A DNA stretch of 64,000 nt. Source: Aldrovandia affinis. Its lineage: Eukaryota > Chordata > Actinopteri > Notacanthiformes > Halosauridae. This document shows positions 48,401 to 58,718 of this stretch, piece after piece; position 1 is the stretch's first letter; every line of letters starts with the position of its first letter. Where the stretch lies: NCBI GenBank assembly GCA_029706075.1, contig JAINUG010000039.1, forward strand, positions 5,770,001 to 5,834,000. Reading direction: 5' to 3'. The notes beneath the pieces are model-generated. The model saw only the letters and a list, made by a program, of their open reading frames with translations. It did not search any database and was not told the DNA's origin. Position numbers and translations under genes: made by a program.

Positions 48401-49223
48401 GCTCCTGAAGGTAACCACATTTGGCTTCCCATTAATGTTCGTTTCGATTAATCTGTCACCAAAATGTTCCTTCAGTTTTGACCTCGTATTGGTAGACATA
48501 TGCTTGAATTTCTGAGCCTTGGAGATTGTCTTCCATTCGGCTAACAAGATCATTGATTGTGATCTGTTCATCGTCATTTCTTCGAGGAAGTTCACAACTT
48601 CTAGAAATGCATTTACTCTTTCTTTGTCTTGTGGTCGACCTAGTTTTTTTTTTGGCCCTACTTCCACTGGTCTGATGATCTGCTGGCATTCGCTTCTTGG
48701 TACGGAAATTGACACTGCATACTTGGTGATAGACTGCATCTGCAGCATGCAGGTCATGCACATGCAGCACGCGAGCTTTCACTGTGGCTGCCCAGGCATC
48801 TCCTCTTTCATCACAACATTTCAAGACTGTGTCCTTGAACTCAACTGTCCTCACTGGGAATACAGGAACATCACAACTCTTCCTCTTGGTCCCAATATGC
48901 GCTGACCTCCCACAGAACAGACAGTCTCTGTCATAATGGAACTCATTCTCAGCTGAGCGTAAAACACGGCTGTCAACTTCTGTATCACATTCTTTTTCTT
49001 GTTGATTCTCCTTCAGCGCTTTCGCTATTTGTTGTGGGTTGGTATATGTCTTGCGGCAGACTTGATGAACAAGTTCCCCAGGTGATGTATGGATGTCATC
49101 CTCTCGAGATGTACTTGCTCGGTTGATGGCGTCACTCCCCTTTTCAGTAAGGGTGGATGATGGCTGTTCTCCTCCATCTGTGATGTCCTCTTTACAAATG
49201 GCACATCTCGAAGGGTCACTCAT
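45411..49223 (-). pseudogene. Zinc-finger/XPG-like nuclease protein of the 5.3-kb element, several frameshifts
   Basis: Once a single reading frame of about 1,250 codons. N-terminus from 49223: CAICKEDITDGG…VHQVCRKTY, then CLFCGRSAH and HDLHAADAVYHQVCSVNFRT (paired Cys/His clusters, probably zinc-binding). A middle segment at 48.76-48.13 kb changes frame at a run of ten T (48645-48656) and at least three more times. Then 48130-47339 (LGVQLHHHFASRFLID) and the 643-codon block 47342-45411. The latter contains VVFDGYQGTSTKDM, APGDADLLIVQKA, IGDDTDLLILL and AGCDTTSRLYGIGKG, an Asp-rich set matching XPG/FEN1 nucleases, and a C-terminal cysteine-rich TSO1-like CXC stretch (CTCKTDCSSLRCTCKK). Frames also change near 48150 and 47340. 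Inactive. Confidence 0.75.
47045..47155. repeat. 36-bp coding tandem repeat (3 units) in the nuclease gene
   Basis: Unit tctccaggctgcagaggggg plus 16 bases; minus-strand protein repeat PPLQPGETEDVA, an acidic proline-rich linker between domains. Confidence 0.9.
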
Positions 49224-49224
49224 T

Positions 49225-50052
49225 TTTGCATGGTGCTAAAATCATGAACAGAAGATGAATATTATTTATTTATTTTACAGTAAAATAAATGACAAATAAC
49301 CACTAATTAACTAGTGTTAGCTAACTATAGTAGGGTAATTTGATGGTACATGATAATAACACATACTTGTTCACACAATAGTCATGCATGTGCAAATATG
49401 TTGTTTTATTCTGAGGTAAAAAAAATATTTTCTGAGGTAAAAATAAGATAATACTTACATGTATCAGATCTTGCTGTGTAAAACAATCTTCCTGACACTA
49501 GTACTGATATTGGATGTGGTCCACAGTAAATGTATACCTGCAGCTACAGTTAAGAATCAGGAAGCTTAGGGTAGTACGTATTTTTTATGGTCTGATATCA
49601 AAAACTATTTTTTTGAGGAATACCTGGAATATTAAACGATAAAAATGTTTCATTATTGCAAGAAAACGTTTTTGACCCACTTATAATAATAATAAACTTT
49701 ATTTGTATAGCACCTTTCATACAGAAATGTAGCTCAAAGTGCTTTACATCAAAGAAATTACAAGCACAGTGCTTCATATACAAATAGACATAAAATTAAC
49801 AGAAAAACAGGAATAGAGTGCATTAAAAAACATAAAATGCATGTAGGCCTACAATAAGATGGCACTTATGCATCAAAGGGTTAAGAATTTCCTTTTGCAC
49901 ATGCACTGCATCCAACTCCATGTCTCATGTAAAACACAGTTTCTGGTTGTTTGTGAACAGTTTCTGAACCCTTTGTGTGGACGTCAGACAAGAAGACATC
50001 CATAAGTCCTTTTTTTAACATGGGCGGCAATGGAAAATTGTAGCATCACCTA
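49225..50052. other. 5' flank of the nuclease gene inside the element
   Basis: AT-rich. 49683-49760 (aataataaactttatttgta, then caaagtgctttacat) is a phrase common to dispersed fish repeats and may be a small insertion. Confidence 0.45.
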
Positions 50053-50471
50053 TTTCAGTATTTTTCAATACTTTCCACCACTTGGATTTCTTAAGACTTT
50101 TGATATGTCATAAATAACATATTTATGAGACTAAAACAGTTGAAAGTCTTTCTGTTGCAATTTTTTTTTTTCGAGGTCATGTCGTATAATGCCTGGACTA
50201 TTTAGAGGCGGTGTCTTTAGCGTGAATCAAAAGACTCTAGTAGAGAAGCAGTTGATGGAGGTAATCAGAAGGTGGCGGTAATGCAACAATTTGGATGCCA
50301 ACCGCCGTTAAAACCCACAGAAGAAGAAGAAGAAGACACACAGGAGAGTACCTTAACTGGGAAATCAACGGTGGACGTGAGGAGAGAGAAAGAGAGTGAA
50401 CACTCTATCCACCCTCGAGTGTGTCACAATATTATATGTGATTTTTAATATTATTCCACTCATTAAAAACA

Positions 50472-50627
50472 TACATATGGCATTTAGCAGATGCTTTTAT
50501 CCAAAGCGACTTACAGTAGTGAATGCATACATTTTTCAGTATATGTGGTCCCAGTGGGAATTGAACCCACAACCTCAGCGTTGCCAACGCCATGGTCTAC
50601 CTCCTGAGCTACACAGAACCACAATAG
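50472..50627 (-). repeat. tRNA-derived SINE fragment
   Basis: The minus strand reads tagctcaggaggtagaccat (A box) and gtgggttcaattccca (B box), followed by the tail cgctttggataaaagcatct and gctaaatgcc. Related to 7375-7490. Confidence 0.7.
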
Positions 50628-51820
50628 CCAAAATGGTCTATTTCCATTTTTTTTAAAGACTATTTTCATTAAAAAGATAGATTTTTGTTTATTTACATCC
50701 TCTCTAATTTACCAGCACTGCTACAATACAAAAATACCTCTGAGCGATATGACTGACTTGGCACTCTGATGGACTGATATCACGCGATTGTATGTCGCAC
50801 GCCTTAAAGAAATGCGCTGGTAAGTTGCTCAAAGGGGTAGTCGATCTTAATGAATAGACATTGGCCTGTATTGTGTTTGGAGATGATGATGTGACATGAC
50901 ATTCTTGCTCATATCTTCAGCACCCACCTGGGCACCACATATGCCACTTAATGTCACATTACAAGGGGTAAACACTGAAACAGGTGTAATTACAAGGGGT
51001 AAACATTGAAACAGGTGTCATTACAAGGGGTCAGCATTGAAATAGTTCACTTTACAATGTTTAAATACTGTATGTGTGTGTGTGCACATGAGTGTACTGA
51101 GTCTGACCCCATTCTGCACCTAAATCTGAATGTGTGAGCATGGTCGAACCCTGATCCGGAGGGAAGCCTCCAGGGGTGTGCTTCCACAGTTTTTGGTCAC
51201 GTTTTCTGGCTCCTGATTCAGGCCTTTCAGGCCTTATTTTTTGTTTGTTTTTGTAGGCACTGTGAAATCAGCATGACCAGGTGTGTTCTGCAGCTATGGT
51301 CACGTTCTCTGGCTGCTGATTGGATCTCACTGACACAGTTCTCTCGAGCTAGCTCCTGTTGCGTTCAGACCTGAAAAAAGACCAGTCTCACGCTGTCCGG
51401 ACACTGTCTGGAAACCGATCAGGAACAGAAAAACAGTATTTACCCCCTGGTGATGTACTAGACCCGTAAGCATTAGGGAATGTACATCAAGAGAAAATCA
51501 GGATTGGTACTGAACAGGGTGAGTATTTACCCTTGGGTGATGTAACAGGATTTTCAGTGCGGACAGTGAAGGGAGAACAGGTGCCCTGGGTGTGAGAGTG
51601 GGCAGCAGCTTTACCTGACTCATCCCCGGGGCCTGGTGCAGGTGCAAGCGCATATGTCCTGGGGTCAGCCCACCCAGCGTCTCTGTGCTACGGTAATTCC
51701 ACCCGCCCCTGGCTGGAGCAACAGGAGACTGCACAACTTACCTGTCCCTGATACCAGCTGGGAACCAAGGCCCACCGCAGGTAATGGGATAACTCAGGAC
51801 CCAAGTGCAGTGCTACTGCT
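50628..51820. other. No gene seen; short tandem phrase at 50960-51040
   Basis: The 33-bp phrase attacaaggggt(a/c)a(a/g)cattga with aacaggtgt is repeated three times at about 50958-51035. A conspicuous duplicate ggtcacgttttctggctcct / ggtcacgttctctggctgct occurs at 51196 and 51298. Confidence 0.5.
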
Positions 51821-51995
51821 GTGTATGTGTGTGTGTTTGTGTACGTGTGTATGTTTGTGAGAGATAGTGTGTGTGTGGGTGTGTGAGTGAGTGTGTGTAT
51901 GTGTGGGTGTGTGTGTGTGAGAGAGAGAGAGAGTGTGTAAGGGTGTCCGTGTTTGTTTGTGTGTGTGCGTGTATGTGTGTGTGTTTGTCTTTGCA
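51821..51995. repeat. (TG)n microsatellite with GA interruption
   Basis: Long imperfect gtgtgt run with a (ga)7-8 block at 51919-51932. Confidence 0.95.
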
Positions 51996-52900
51996 TGCCT
52001 CTCTATAGCTTATTTAGTCAGTGGAGTTGATGGGCCAAACCCAATGGCAGGAGTAAACCTCAGTGGGCAGCAGTGGAGTCTGGGTAGATTATCTACAGAG
52101 GCTTTTACACTCATTGGAGTTTATTGGCTAATCAGGGTGACGTCAGCACCAATGAAGCTAGACCACTGCCTGATAAATCTCTCCTCTGCTGCTTCACTAT
52201 TTCTTAGCATACAGATCAATGGGTACAGCCAAACAGCGGAATCTGAAGGACAAATATGATTTATGTACTGCCATTAAGACAGGACATGTCAGGGTGCTTC
52301 ATTTGGCCAATGGGCAGACGTGTTAGTCTTCAAATGATCTTACAGGGTTTATTGCTCGCAGGGGGGTCATTGCAGTTACCAGCTAACCTCTGACCTTTGA
52401 CCCCTGATCTTGCGTCAGGTGACTGTATCACTGACCTATCACTTGCAGTTTGACCTCAGTGGGTGTTGCGTATCTGTCACAGACCGTGGGTGCGCTCTGA
52501 TTTCATGAGCAAAACCTGAATGCTGTACATGACACTTGTACGACCTGAGTAATTTAGCAGAAGACTCGTCCTACCTGAGTGGTTTGCCCAGCAGCTCAGC
52601 ATATTCATCGAGCCATGAATGTGAACAGGCAAAAGCTTGATGGTGGTTTGCCAGTTTTATTTCATTTGTATATTTACAAATCTTTTCTCTTTACAAAACA
52701 CAATCTGGAAAAGTCAATAGAGGTGGGTAGGGAATGCAAGGATTGAGAGATAGAGAGAGAGAGAGAGAGAGAGACCATTTTGGGAATTTAGACAGGACAC
52801 TGAAGTTAACACTCCTCCTCTTTCAATAAGTGCCATGGGATCTTTAATGACCATAGTGAGTCAGTTAGTCTCACCCAAAATATAATTATTATCTCTCTCA
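51996..52900. other. No gene seen
   Basis: Unique sequence with a (ga)n run at 52745-52775. Confidence 0.5.
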
Positions 52901-53275
52901 TCTCTCATCTCTCATCTCATCTTCAGCCGCTTATTCCTAGTTAGGGTTGCGGGGGGGCTGGAGCCTATCCCAGCATGCATTGGGGCGAGAGGCAGGAATA
53001 CACCCTGGACAGGTCACCAATCCATCGCAGGGCACTACATACACCATTCACTCACACACTCATACCTACGGGCAATTTAGACTCTCCAATTAGCCTAACG
53101 TGCATGTCTTTGGACTGTGGGAAGAAACCAGAGTACCCGGAGGAAACCCACGCGGACACGGGGAGAACATGCAAACTCCACACAGAAAGGCCACCGGCCT
53201 GGATTCGAACCCGAGGCCTTCTTGCTGTGAGGCAACAGTGCTATCCACTGCACCACCGTGCCGCCTATGATTATT
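52901..53275 (-). repeat. tRNA-derived SINE, minus orientation
   Basis: Inverted relative of 21475-21840: tail (tctca)n at left, ggctggagcctatcccagca, tctttggactgtgggaagaa, attcgaacccgaggcctt (B box inverted) and caccaccgtgccgcc at right. Confidence 0.9.
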
Positions 53276-55056
53276 ATTGTTATTATTATTATCATAATTA
53301 CTGGAAGATAGTTTAATGGAAAGAACAGGCAATTAATGTTCATTGCTTATTACATAGACAACCACAGCATCCCTTGCAGTTTCTCACAGATGTGGGCGTG
53401 GACTGTCCCTGCATGGCCCCAAAGCACAGGGATAGGCGCCCCCTTATGATAACTCTGCCACACAGTCACAGGTGGGACTGTTTCCTGATGCATCGCATGT
53501 AGGGGTCTGTTCTGACTTTATTTACGTGCACTGGTGCAGGATGAATTATGCACTTTTTCCTGGGTGTATGTATTCTGACTTGATGCGAATGTGGATACAG
53601 ACCTCCTGTACACTCCTGAACACTAGCCAATGATATAAACTGTGGAATGTTTGAGAACATTTGACACAGAATATGAAACTGATGATGATAATAATAATGT
53701 TTTTTTATTTTCCTATTTATTTTATATTAAGAAAATTATTATTGGTTAGTGTTAGTTCTTTTCAAAAATGTAGGTGTCACTCCTTGCATTATTACAACCT
53801 ATAACCAGTAGGGGCATATTTACGTGCTCATTATTCCACCTTCCAGGGCCTATAGCCTGGTAAGCTGTAAATCAGACAAAATTCCAGGTCAGAATGCAAG
53901 CAGCTCTGTAAAATAAACGTTACACTTATTTTTCAATAAAACCACGCCCTAAGTGCGGATCTCAGTAGTGACAGTTTATGCTTATCAAGTCAGAATATAC
54001 GCATCCATGAAAAAGTTTCCAAGTCATTCTGCATCAGTTAACTGGCCCACAAATCAATTCAGAATAGACCCCAAAATGTTCCATGTCTGTATGTCATGGT
54101 TTACCCTGTATGTCCAGCAGGTGTCAGCAGTGTGTCGGTGACTGCATTCATTGTGCTTCCCTGGCTGACACGGACACATGTTTCCTTGGGTGGTGTCCAG
54201 ACAGGGAGTAGTCTCCCCCTCCCACCTATCCTCACAGTTTCGCCGTGCTAGAACTCTGAAACATACTTCTGACTGAACAGTGAAGTCACTTCAAACGGCA
54301 GTTTGAGCTGTGACATTCTCAGCAGCCTCAGCATGCTTACAGTGAGACTCAATGATGAATCCCATTGGGCAGGTCTCTAGTGATTAGTATGTATGGATCT
54401 AAAATGTCTTGCCATTGGACAGCAGCCCAGCAACTACTAGATCCCTGTCCCCACAACTAACTTGGTAAAATACCTGTATAACTCTATTTACACTATTTCA
54501 TATGACAGTATGGACTGCAAAATAACCAATTGTGTGGTTACTAAAATGACTGGGCTGTGTTGATGCTGTAGAAATACAGAGAGATGAAAACTGGAGTTGT
54601 AACCCAAACCACATGCAGTGCATTTACCAGATACACGTGTATATTTGCGAGTGTTTGCCCGTGTATATGGGTGTGTACACACACGTGCATGTGTAACGGA
54701 TCATGGCTGTTTCTCTGTCCGATGACTGAACAGATGTGAAGGATTCAGAGGGCATTTAACTGCCAGTTAGTTGACTAACAATTACCCAAAGAATGTCCAA
54801 ATACAAGCCACGTTTCTTCAGTGAGAAAAATACATTTTAATGTAAATATGGAAAAAGGCCAAATACATTCATAAGCCTTGCATGTATAAAATCATTATTT
54901 AAAAACAATGATATGAAAACTGTTACTTATGTTTATTTATCATGCAACTATCTGCACATGGCCACAGGTAAATGGCAGATCACTAAACAGTAGAAAGTAC
55001 AGGTAATTGCCAAAATAAAGGAAACACATCTGAGCTGGCTTCAATGCACCTTAGCA
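53276..55056. other. No gene seen
   Basis: About 1.8 kb without recognisable exons or intact repeats; minor (taa/att)n runs at 53265-53300 and 53680-53740. Confidence 0.5.
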
Positions 55057-55058
55057 TA

Positions 55059-56560
55059 CAGTGGGTATAATAAGTATTCAATCTCTGGCATTTTTCACGT
55101 TTTATTTTCTTACTTTATAGAATCAAAATGATTGAGATGTTTTGCCACAACACAAAATACTCAATATAATGTAAAATGAAAAGAAACAACCCTAAAGATT
55201 TTTGTTAATTCATTCATTACAAATAAAAAACAGACAATAATTGATTACATAAGTACGGGTACTCCTCACTTAACAACCTACCTGTTTAAGGGCCGCGCGG
55301 ACTTACGACCAGCTGTCCGACCAGTCGGTATTGTACGCTGTACGAGAACTTTGGTCGTGGAAACGGCAGCGCGGCATCTCAGTGTCAAGCATCTCATCTC
55401 GCATCACCCTTTCTCAGTCTCAGTCTCATTCCCGCAGTCGGTCAGTATTCACTACACAATCTCCAATCTCCAATCTCCAATCGCAATCTCCAAGACTACA
55501 TATTTCGTCTATACATTTTCGCTGATTGTATTTTTATGTTCTGTAATACGTAAGAGTATGCAAATTAAAACAAAGTTATCAAGTTGGAGTTTCCTTTAGA
55601 CCTTTTCGTTATTCAGAATAAATAAAAATGATTACCTGTATTTAAAGTATGCAAACCTAAGTAATGTACATTAGAGCTGATTTCCTCTATTCTGTTTATT
55701 ACAGTATACCCTACTGTATAAACATTTAAAAATATGCTAAAAATGTTATAAATGGTGCAAAGGTGACATTATCAATATCTAAACAATATCTAAAGAGGCT
55801 TGACACAAACCCACTAACAGTTCAGTATGCATGAAATATCGGTAAGGGGCGGCTCCTCGCTTATCGACCAATTCGCTTAATGACCTAGTCGTAGGAACGG
55901 AACTCGGTTGTTAAGTGAGGAGTACCTGTATTCACCCCCTTGGAGTACCTTTAACTGCAATTACAGAGTCTATTTGAGAACATATCTACCAGCTTTGCAC
56001 ATCTGGACATTTTCTGCCATTCTTATTTACAAAATTGCTCATGCTTCATCAAGTTGGATGGGGACCAGTGGTGAACAACAATTTTTACATCTTTCTACAG
56101 ATTCTCAATGGGATTAAGGTCTCGGCTTTGACTGGGCCACTCTAGGACATCTATTTTTTTGTTTTTAAACCACTCCAATGTGATTTTTGCTCCCTGCTTT
56201 GAGTCAATGTCCTACTGGAATATAAATCTTCTTCGAATATAAAGTCCCAGATCTCTTGCAGACTACTCCCGCCACCATTTTTCATGGTAGGGATAGTGTT
56301 CTTGGGATGATGCGCAGTGTTAGGTTTGTGCCAAACATAGGGCCTAACGTTGAGGAGAATGGCCTGTTCTAGGCAAATTCACAGTTGTGCCATATTTTCT
56401 CAATTTCCATATGATGGACTTAACAGTGCTCGGGGATATTCAAAGTCTTTGAAATCTTCATATATCTTTCCCCTTATTGGTACTTTTGAAGATTTTCTCA
56501 GATTTGCGTTGAATGTTCTTTGAACTTCATGATGAATTTCTTGTTTGGAAATGCACTAAC
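55059..56560 (-). mobile_element. Tc1-like relic (transposase sense on minus), split by a MITE
   Basis: The left tip cagtgggtataataagtatt follows TA at 55057. The body after the MITE (caccccttggagtacc, ttgcacatctggacatt, tctcaatgggattaaggtct, then the complement of a KHGGG-like box near 56275-56310) is a known teleost Tc1-type consensus on the minus strand. No intact frame and no right ITR identified. Confidence 0.7.
55256..55928. mobile_element. MITE with TA target duplication nested in the Tc1 relic
   Basis: Ends cgggtactcctcacttaaca and, inverted, caggtactcctcacttaaca. ta precedes (55254-55255) and follows (55929-55930). Removing it restores ataagtattcaccccc of the host Tc1 consensus. The tips resemble pogo/Tigger-like elements. 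Confidence 0.85.
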
Positions 56561-57610
56561 TAACTGTGGGACCTCTCAAAGACAAGTGTATTTCATTCAA
56601 AATCATTTGAAAAAACCTAAGTGTCTGAGTCAAAGTGATTGTACGGTACAAGGACTCTTCTCTGACTTCTGTATCACTCTTTCTGTATGTCTCAGACAAT
56701 GTCTCAGTCTTGTTTTTTGTAGTGTCTCCCTGTTTCTGAGACTCTTTATCTTTAAGGTTTCCCTTCATCTCAGACTCTTTCTCTTTAAGGTTTCCCTTCA
56801 TCTCAGACTCTTTCTCTTTAAGGTTTCCCTTCATCTCATACTCTTTCACTTTAGCGTCTCCCTCTGCATCAGACTCTTTCACTTTAGCGTCTCCCTCTGC
56901 ATCATACTCTTTCACTTTAGCGTCTCCCTCTGCATCAGACTCTTTCACTTTAGCGTCTCCCTCTGCATCAGACTCTTTCACTTTAGCGTCTCCCTCTGCA
57001 TCATACTCTTTCACTTTAGCGTCTCCCTCTGCATCAGACTCTTTCACTTTAGCGTCTCCCTCTGCATCAGACTCTTTCACTTTAGCGTCTCCCTCTGCAC
57101 CAGACTCTTTCACTTTAGCGTCTCCCTCTGCATCAGACTCTTTCACTTTAGCGTCTCCCTCGGCATCAGACTCTTTCTCTTTAGCGTCTCCCTCTGCCTC
57201 GGACTCTTTCTCTTTAGCGTCTCCCTCTGCATTGGACTTGTTCTTTTTAAGGTTTCCCTTCATCTCAGAATCTTTCTCTTTAAGGTTACCCTTCAAATCA
57301 GACTCTTTGTCTTTATGGTTCCCCTTCAAATCAGACTTTTTCTCTTTATCGTCTCCCTCTGCATCAGACTCTTTCTCTTTAGCGTCTTCCTCTGCACCGG
57401 ACTTGTTCTTTTTAAGGTTTCCCTTCATCTCAGAATCTTTCTCTTTAAGGTTACCCTTCAAATCAGACTCTTTGTCTTTAAGGTTACCCTTCAAATCAGA
57501 CTTTTTCTCTTTAGCGTCTCCCTCTGCCTCAGACTCTTTCTCTTTAGCGTCTCCCTCTGCATCGGACTTGTTCTTTTTAAGGTTACCCTTCAAATCAGAC
57601 TCTTTGCTTT
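56556..57610 (-). CDS. Open 11-residue repeat frame of unit 4 (charged tail repeat), translation uncertain
   Basis: Minus-strand frame of about 345 codons: tandem 11-mers of types KESDAEGDAKV, KESEMKGNLKE and KKSDLKGNLKD, ending KQGDTTKNKTETLSET and a non-repeat end before a stop at 56556. It is strongly acidic/lysine-rich and hydrophilic, with an 11-residue period such as extended helices or coiled coils can have. It lies directly downstream of the unit 4 tail exon but in a different frame: the tail exon stops in ctgagtctgagatga at 57918, and two one-base deletions separate three frame blocks of the array. It could be an expressed tail in another allele or splice form, or untranslated. No start context of its own is evident. 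Confidence 0.35.
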
Positions 57611-57940
57611 AAGGTTACCCTTCAAATCAGACTCTTTGTCTTTAAGGTTACCCTTCAAATCAGACTTTTTCTCTTTAGTGTCTCCCTCTGCATCAGACTC
57701 TATCTCTTTAGCATCTCCCTCTGCATCGGACTTGTTCTTTTTAAGGTTACCCTTCAAATCAGACTCTTTGCTTTAAGGTTACCCTTCAAATCAGACTCTT
57801 TGTCTTTAAGGTTACCCTTCAAATCAGACTTTTTCTCTTTAGTGTCTCCCTCTGCATCAGACTCTATCTCTTTAGCGTCTCCCTCTGCATCCGACTCATT
57901 CTCTTTTAGGTTTCCCTTCATCTCAGACTCAGTTTTTTAG
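56690..57940. repeat. 33-bp minisatellite, unit 4 array (about 36 units)
   Basis: Higher-order mix of sub-types (tctttaaggtttcccttcat; ctttagcgtctccctctgca; tctttaaggttacccttcaa), nearly all 33 bp. Two units, near 57605 and 57770, lack one base (tttgctttaagg against tttgtctttaagg). The 165-bp block around them is itself duplicated (57565-57730 and 57730-57895). Same basic repeat as at 476-690 and 19866-20170. Confidence 0.92.
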
Positions 57941-58718
57941 GGACTTCTGGGTGAGGGCCACAAGAAGCAACTGGTTTTTGAGAAGTTGCATCAATTTGTA
58001 TGAGTTTGTCACTTATCTCTCTTTCTACTCCCTCCTCACTGTTTTCTTCAACAGTGAGCTGGTTAGCTGGTGGAGCAGTCTGATGATGAAGATATTGGCT
58101 ATGTGATGTAGTGGCAGTTGGTGTCTGTTTCTTTATTTCCTGTTGGCTCTTGGACAGGAGAGAATCTGAAGGTGGAGGCATATTGATTGACAGGTCATGT
58201 GATGTACTGGCAGGTGGTGCCTGTTCCTCTCCATCCTGTGTGTTCTTCCATAGGCCTTTCCCTGCACTGAGGTTAAGGGCGGATCTGGGTGATTTTGCTG
58301 GGGGGGGGGTTAATTCTTCTCCCTGTCCATGGACTGGTTTCTCCTCCTCTGCCTGTGTTGTGTTGGAAGGTTGAATCTGAAAAGTGTCATGAAAATACTC
58401 CAGAGAGTGGGAACTGCGGGTGGTTTCTGGGGGGGCCTGGTTTGGATCTGATGTTTTTGATCGCTCTCTGGACAGGATCGATATGTCACTCTCTATCTCT
58501 GTGCTGTTGGTGACCTCCTGGTTTTGGACCTGGTGTTGGGTCTTCATCTCCACTATTTCCTCCTCTCTTCTCATCACTGACCACATCATTTCCTGTCTTG
58601 AGTGGGAGAGCAGATTGAGCAACAAATGGGACAGTGCCAGAGGCGGGGTGTTTAGGAGAGATCTGGACAGAGCTCATCTCCACTCTTTCATCAATAGGTC
58701 CACCCTGGCTGAGTGATT
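57918..58718 (-). pseudogene. Unit 4 terminal proline-rich exon, frame-disrupted
   Basis: Acceptor tttcatcacag at 58720-58719. The phase-1 frame reads ESLSQGGPIDERVEMSSV and KHPASGTVPFVAQSALPL, then stops at 58486 (HQQHRDRE). An overlapping frame is open from about 58625 to 57918 and carries the family's distal part: EEKPVHGQGEELTPPPAKSP, NTQDGEEQAPPAST, HHQTAPPANQLTVEE and CGPHPEVPKKLSLR-stop. A frame change within 58486-58600 would be needed to use both. The SH3-type PxxPxR of unit 2 is changed here (PAKSPR). It lacks the VTIL stop of units 2 and 3 and so extends to the edge of the 33-bp array. Confidence 0.6.

Larger units (their letters stand above)
44954..50214 (-). mobile_element. Large DNA transposon-like element with ~160-bp terminal inverted repeats (Academ-like?)
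   Basis: The left end (gtccaggcatt, aaattgcaacagaaa, aaaagtcttaag, ccaagtggtggaaagta up to 45118) is an imperfect inverted copy of the right end (50214 back to 50053). A possible 7-bp direct repeat CTTTAGC flanks it (44947-44953, 50215-50221), but the exact tips are uncertain. The only gene is the minus-strand relic at 45411-49223. Zinc-binding N-terminus plus XPG/FEN1-like nuclease is, from memory, the layout reported for Academ-type transposons; this needs a search. Confidence 0.7.

Noticed and set aside
56520..57776. Plus-strand 418-codon frame of hydrophobic repeats (LFHFSVSLCIR)
   Set aside because: It is the complement of the 33-bp minisatellite, open only because the unit length is a multiple of three. 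It has no start context or splice structure, and the minus strand carries the gene family.
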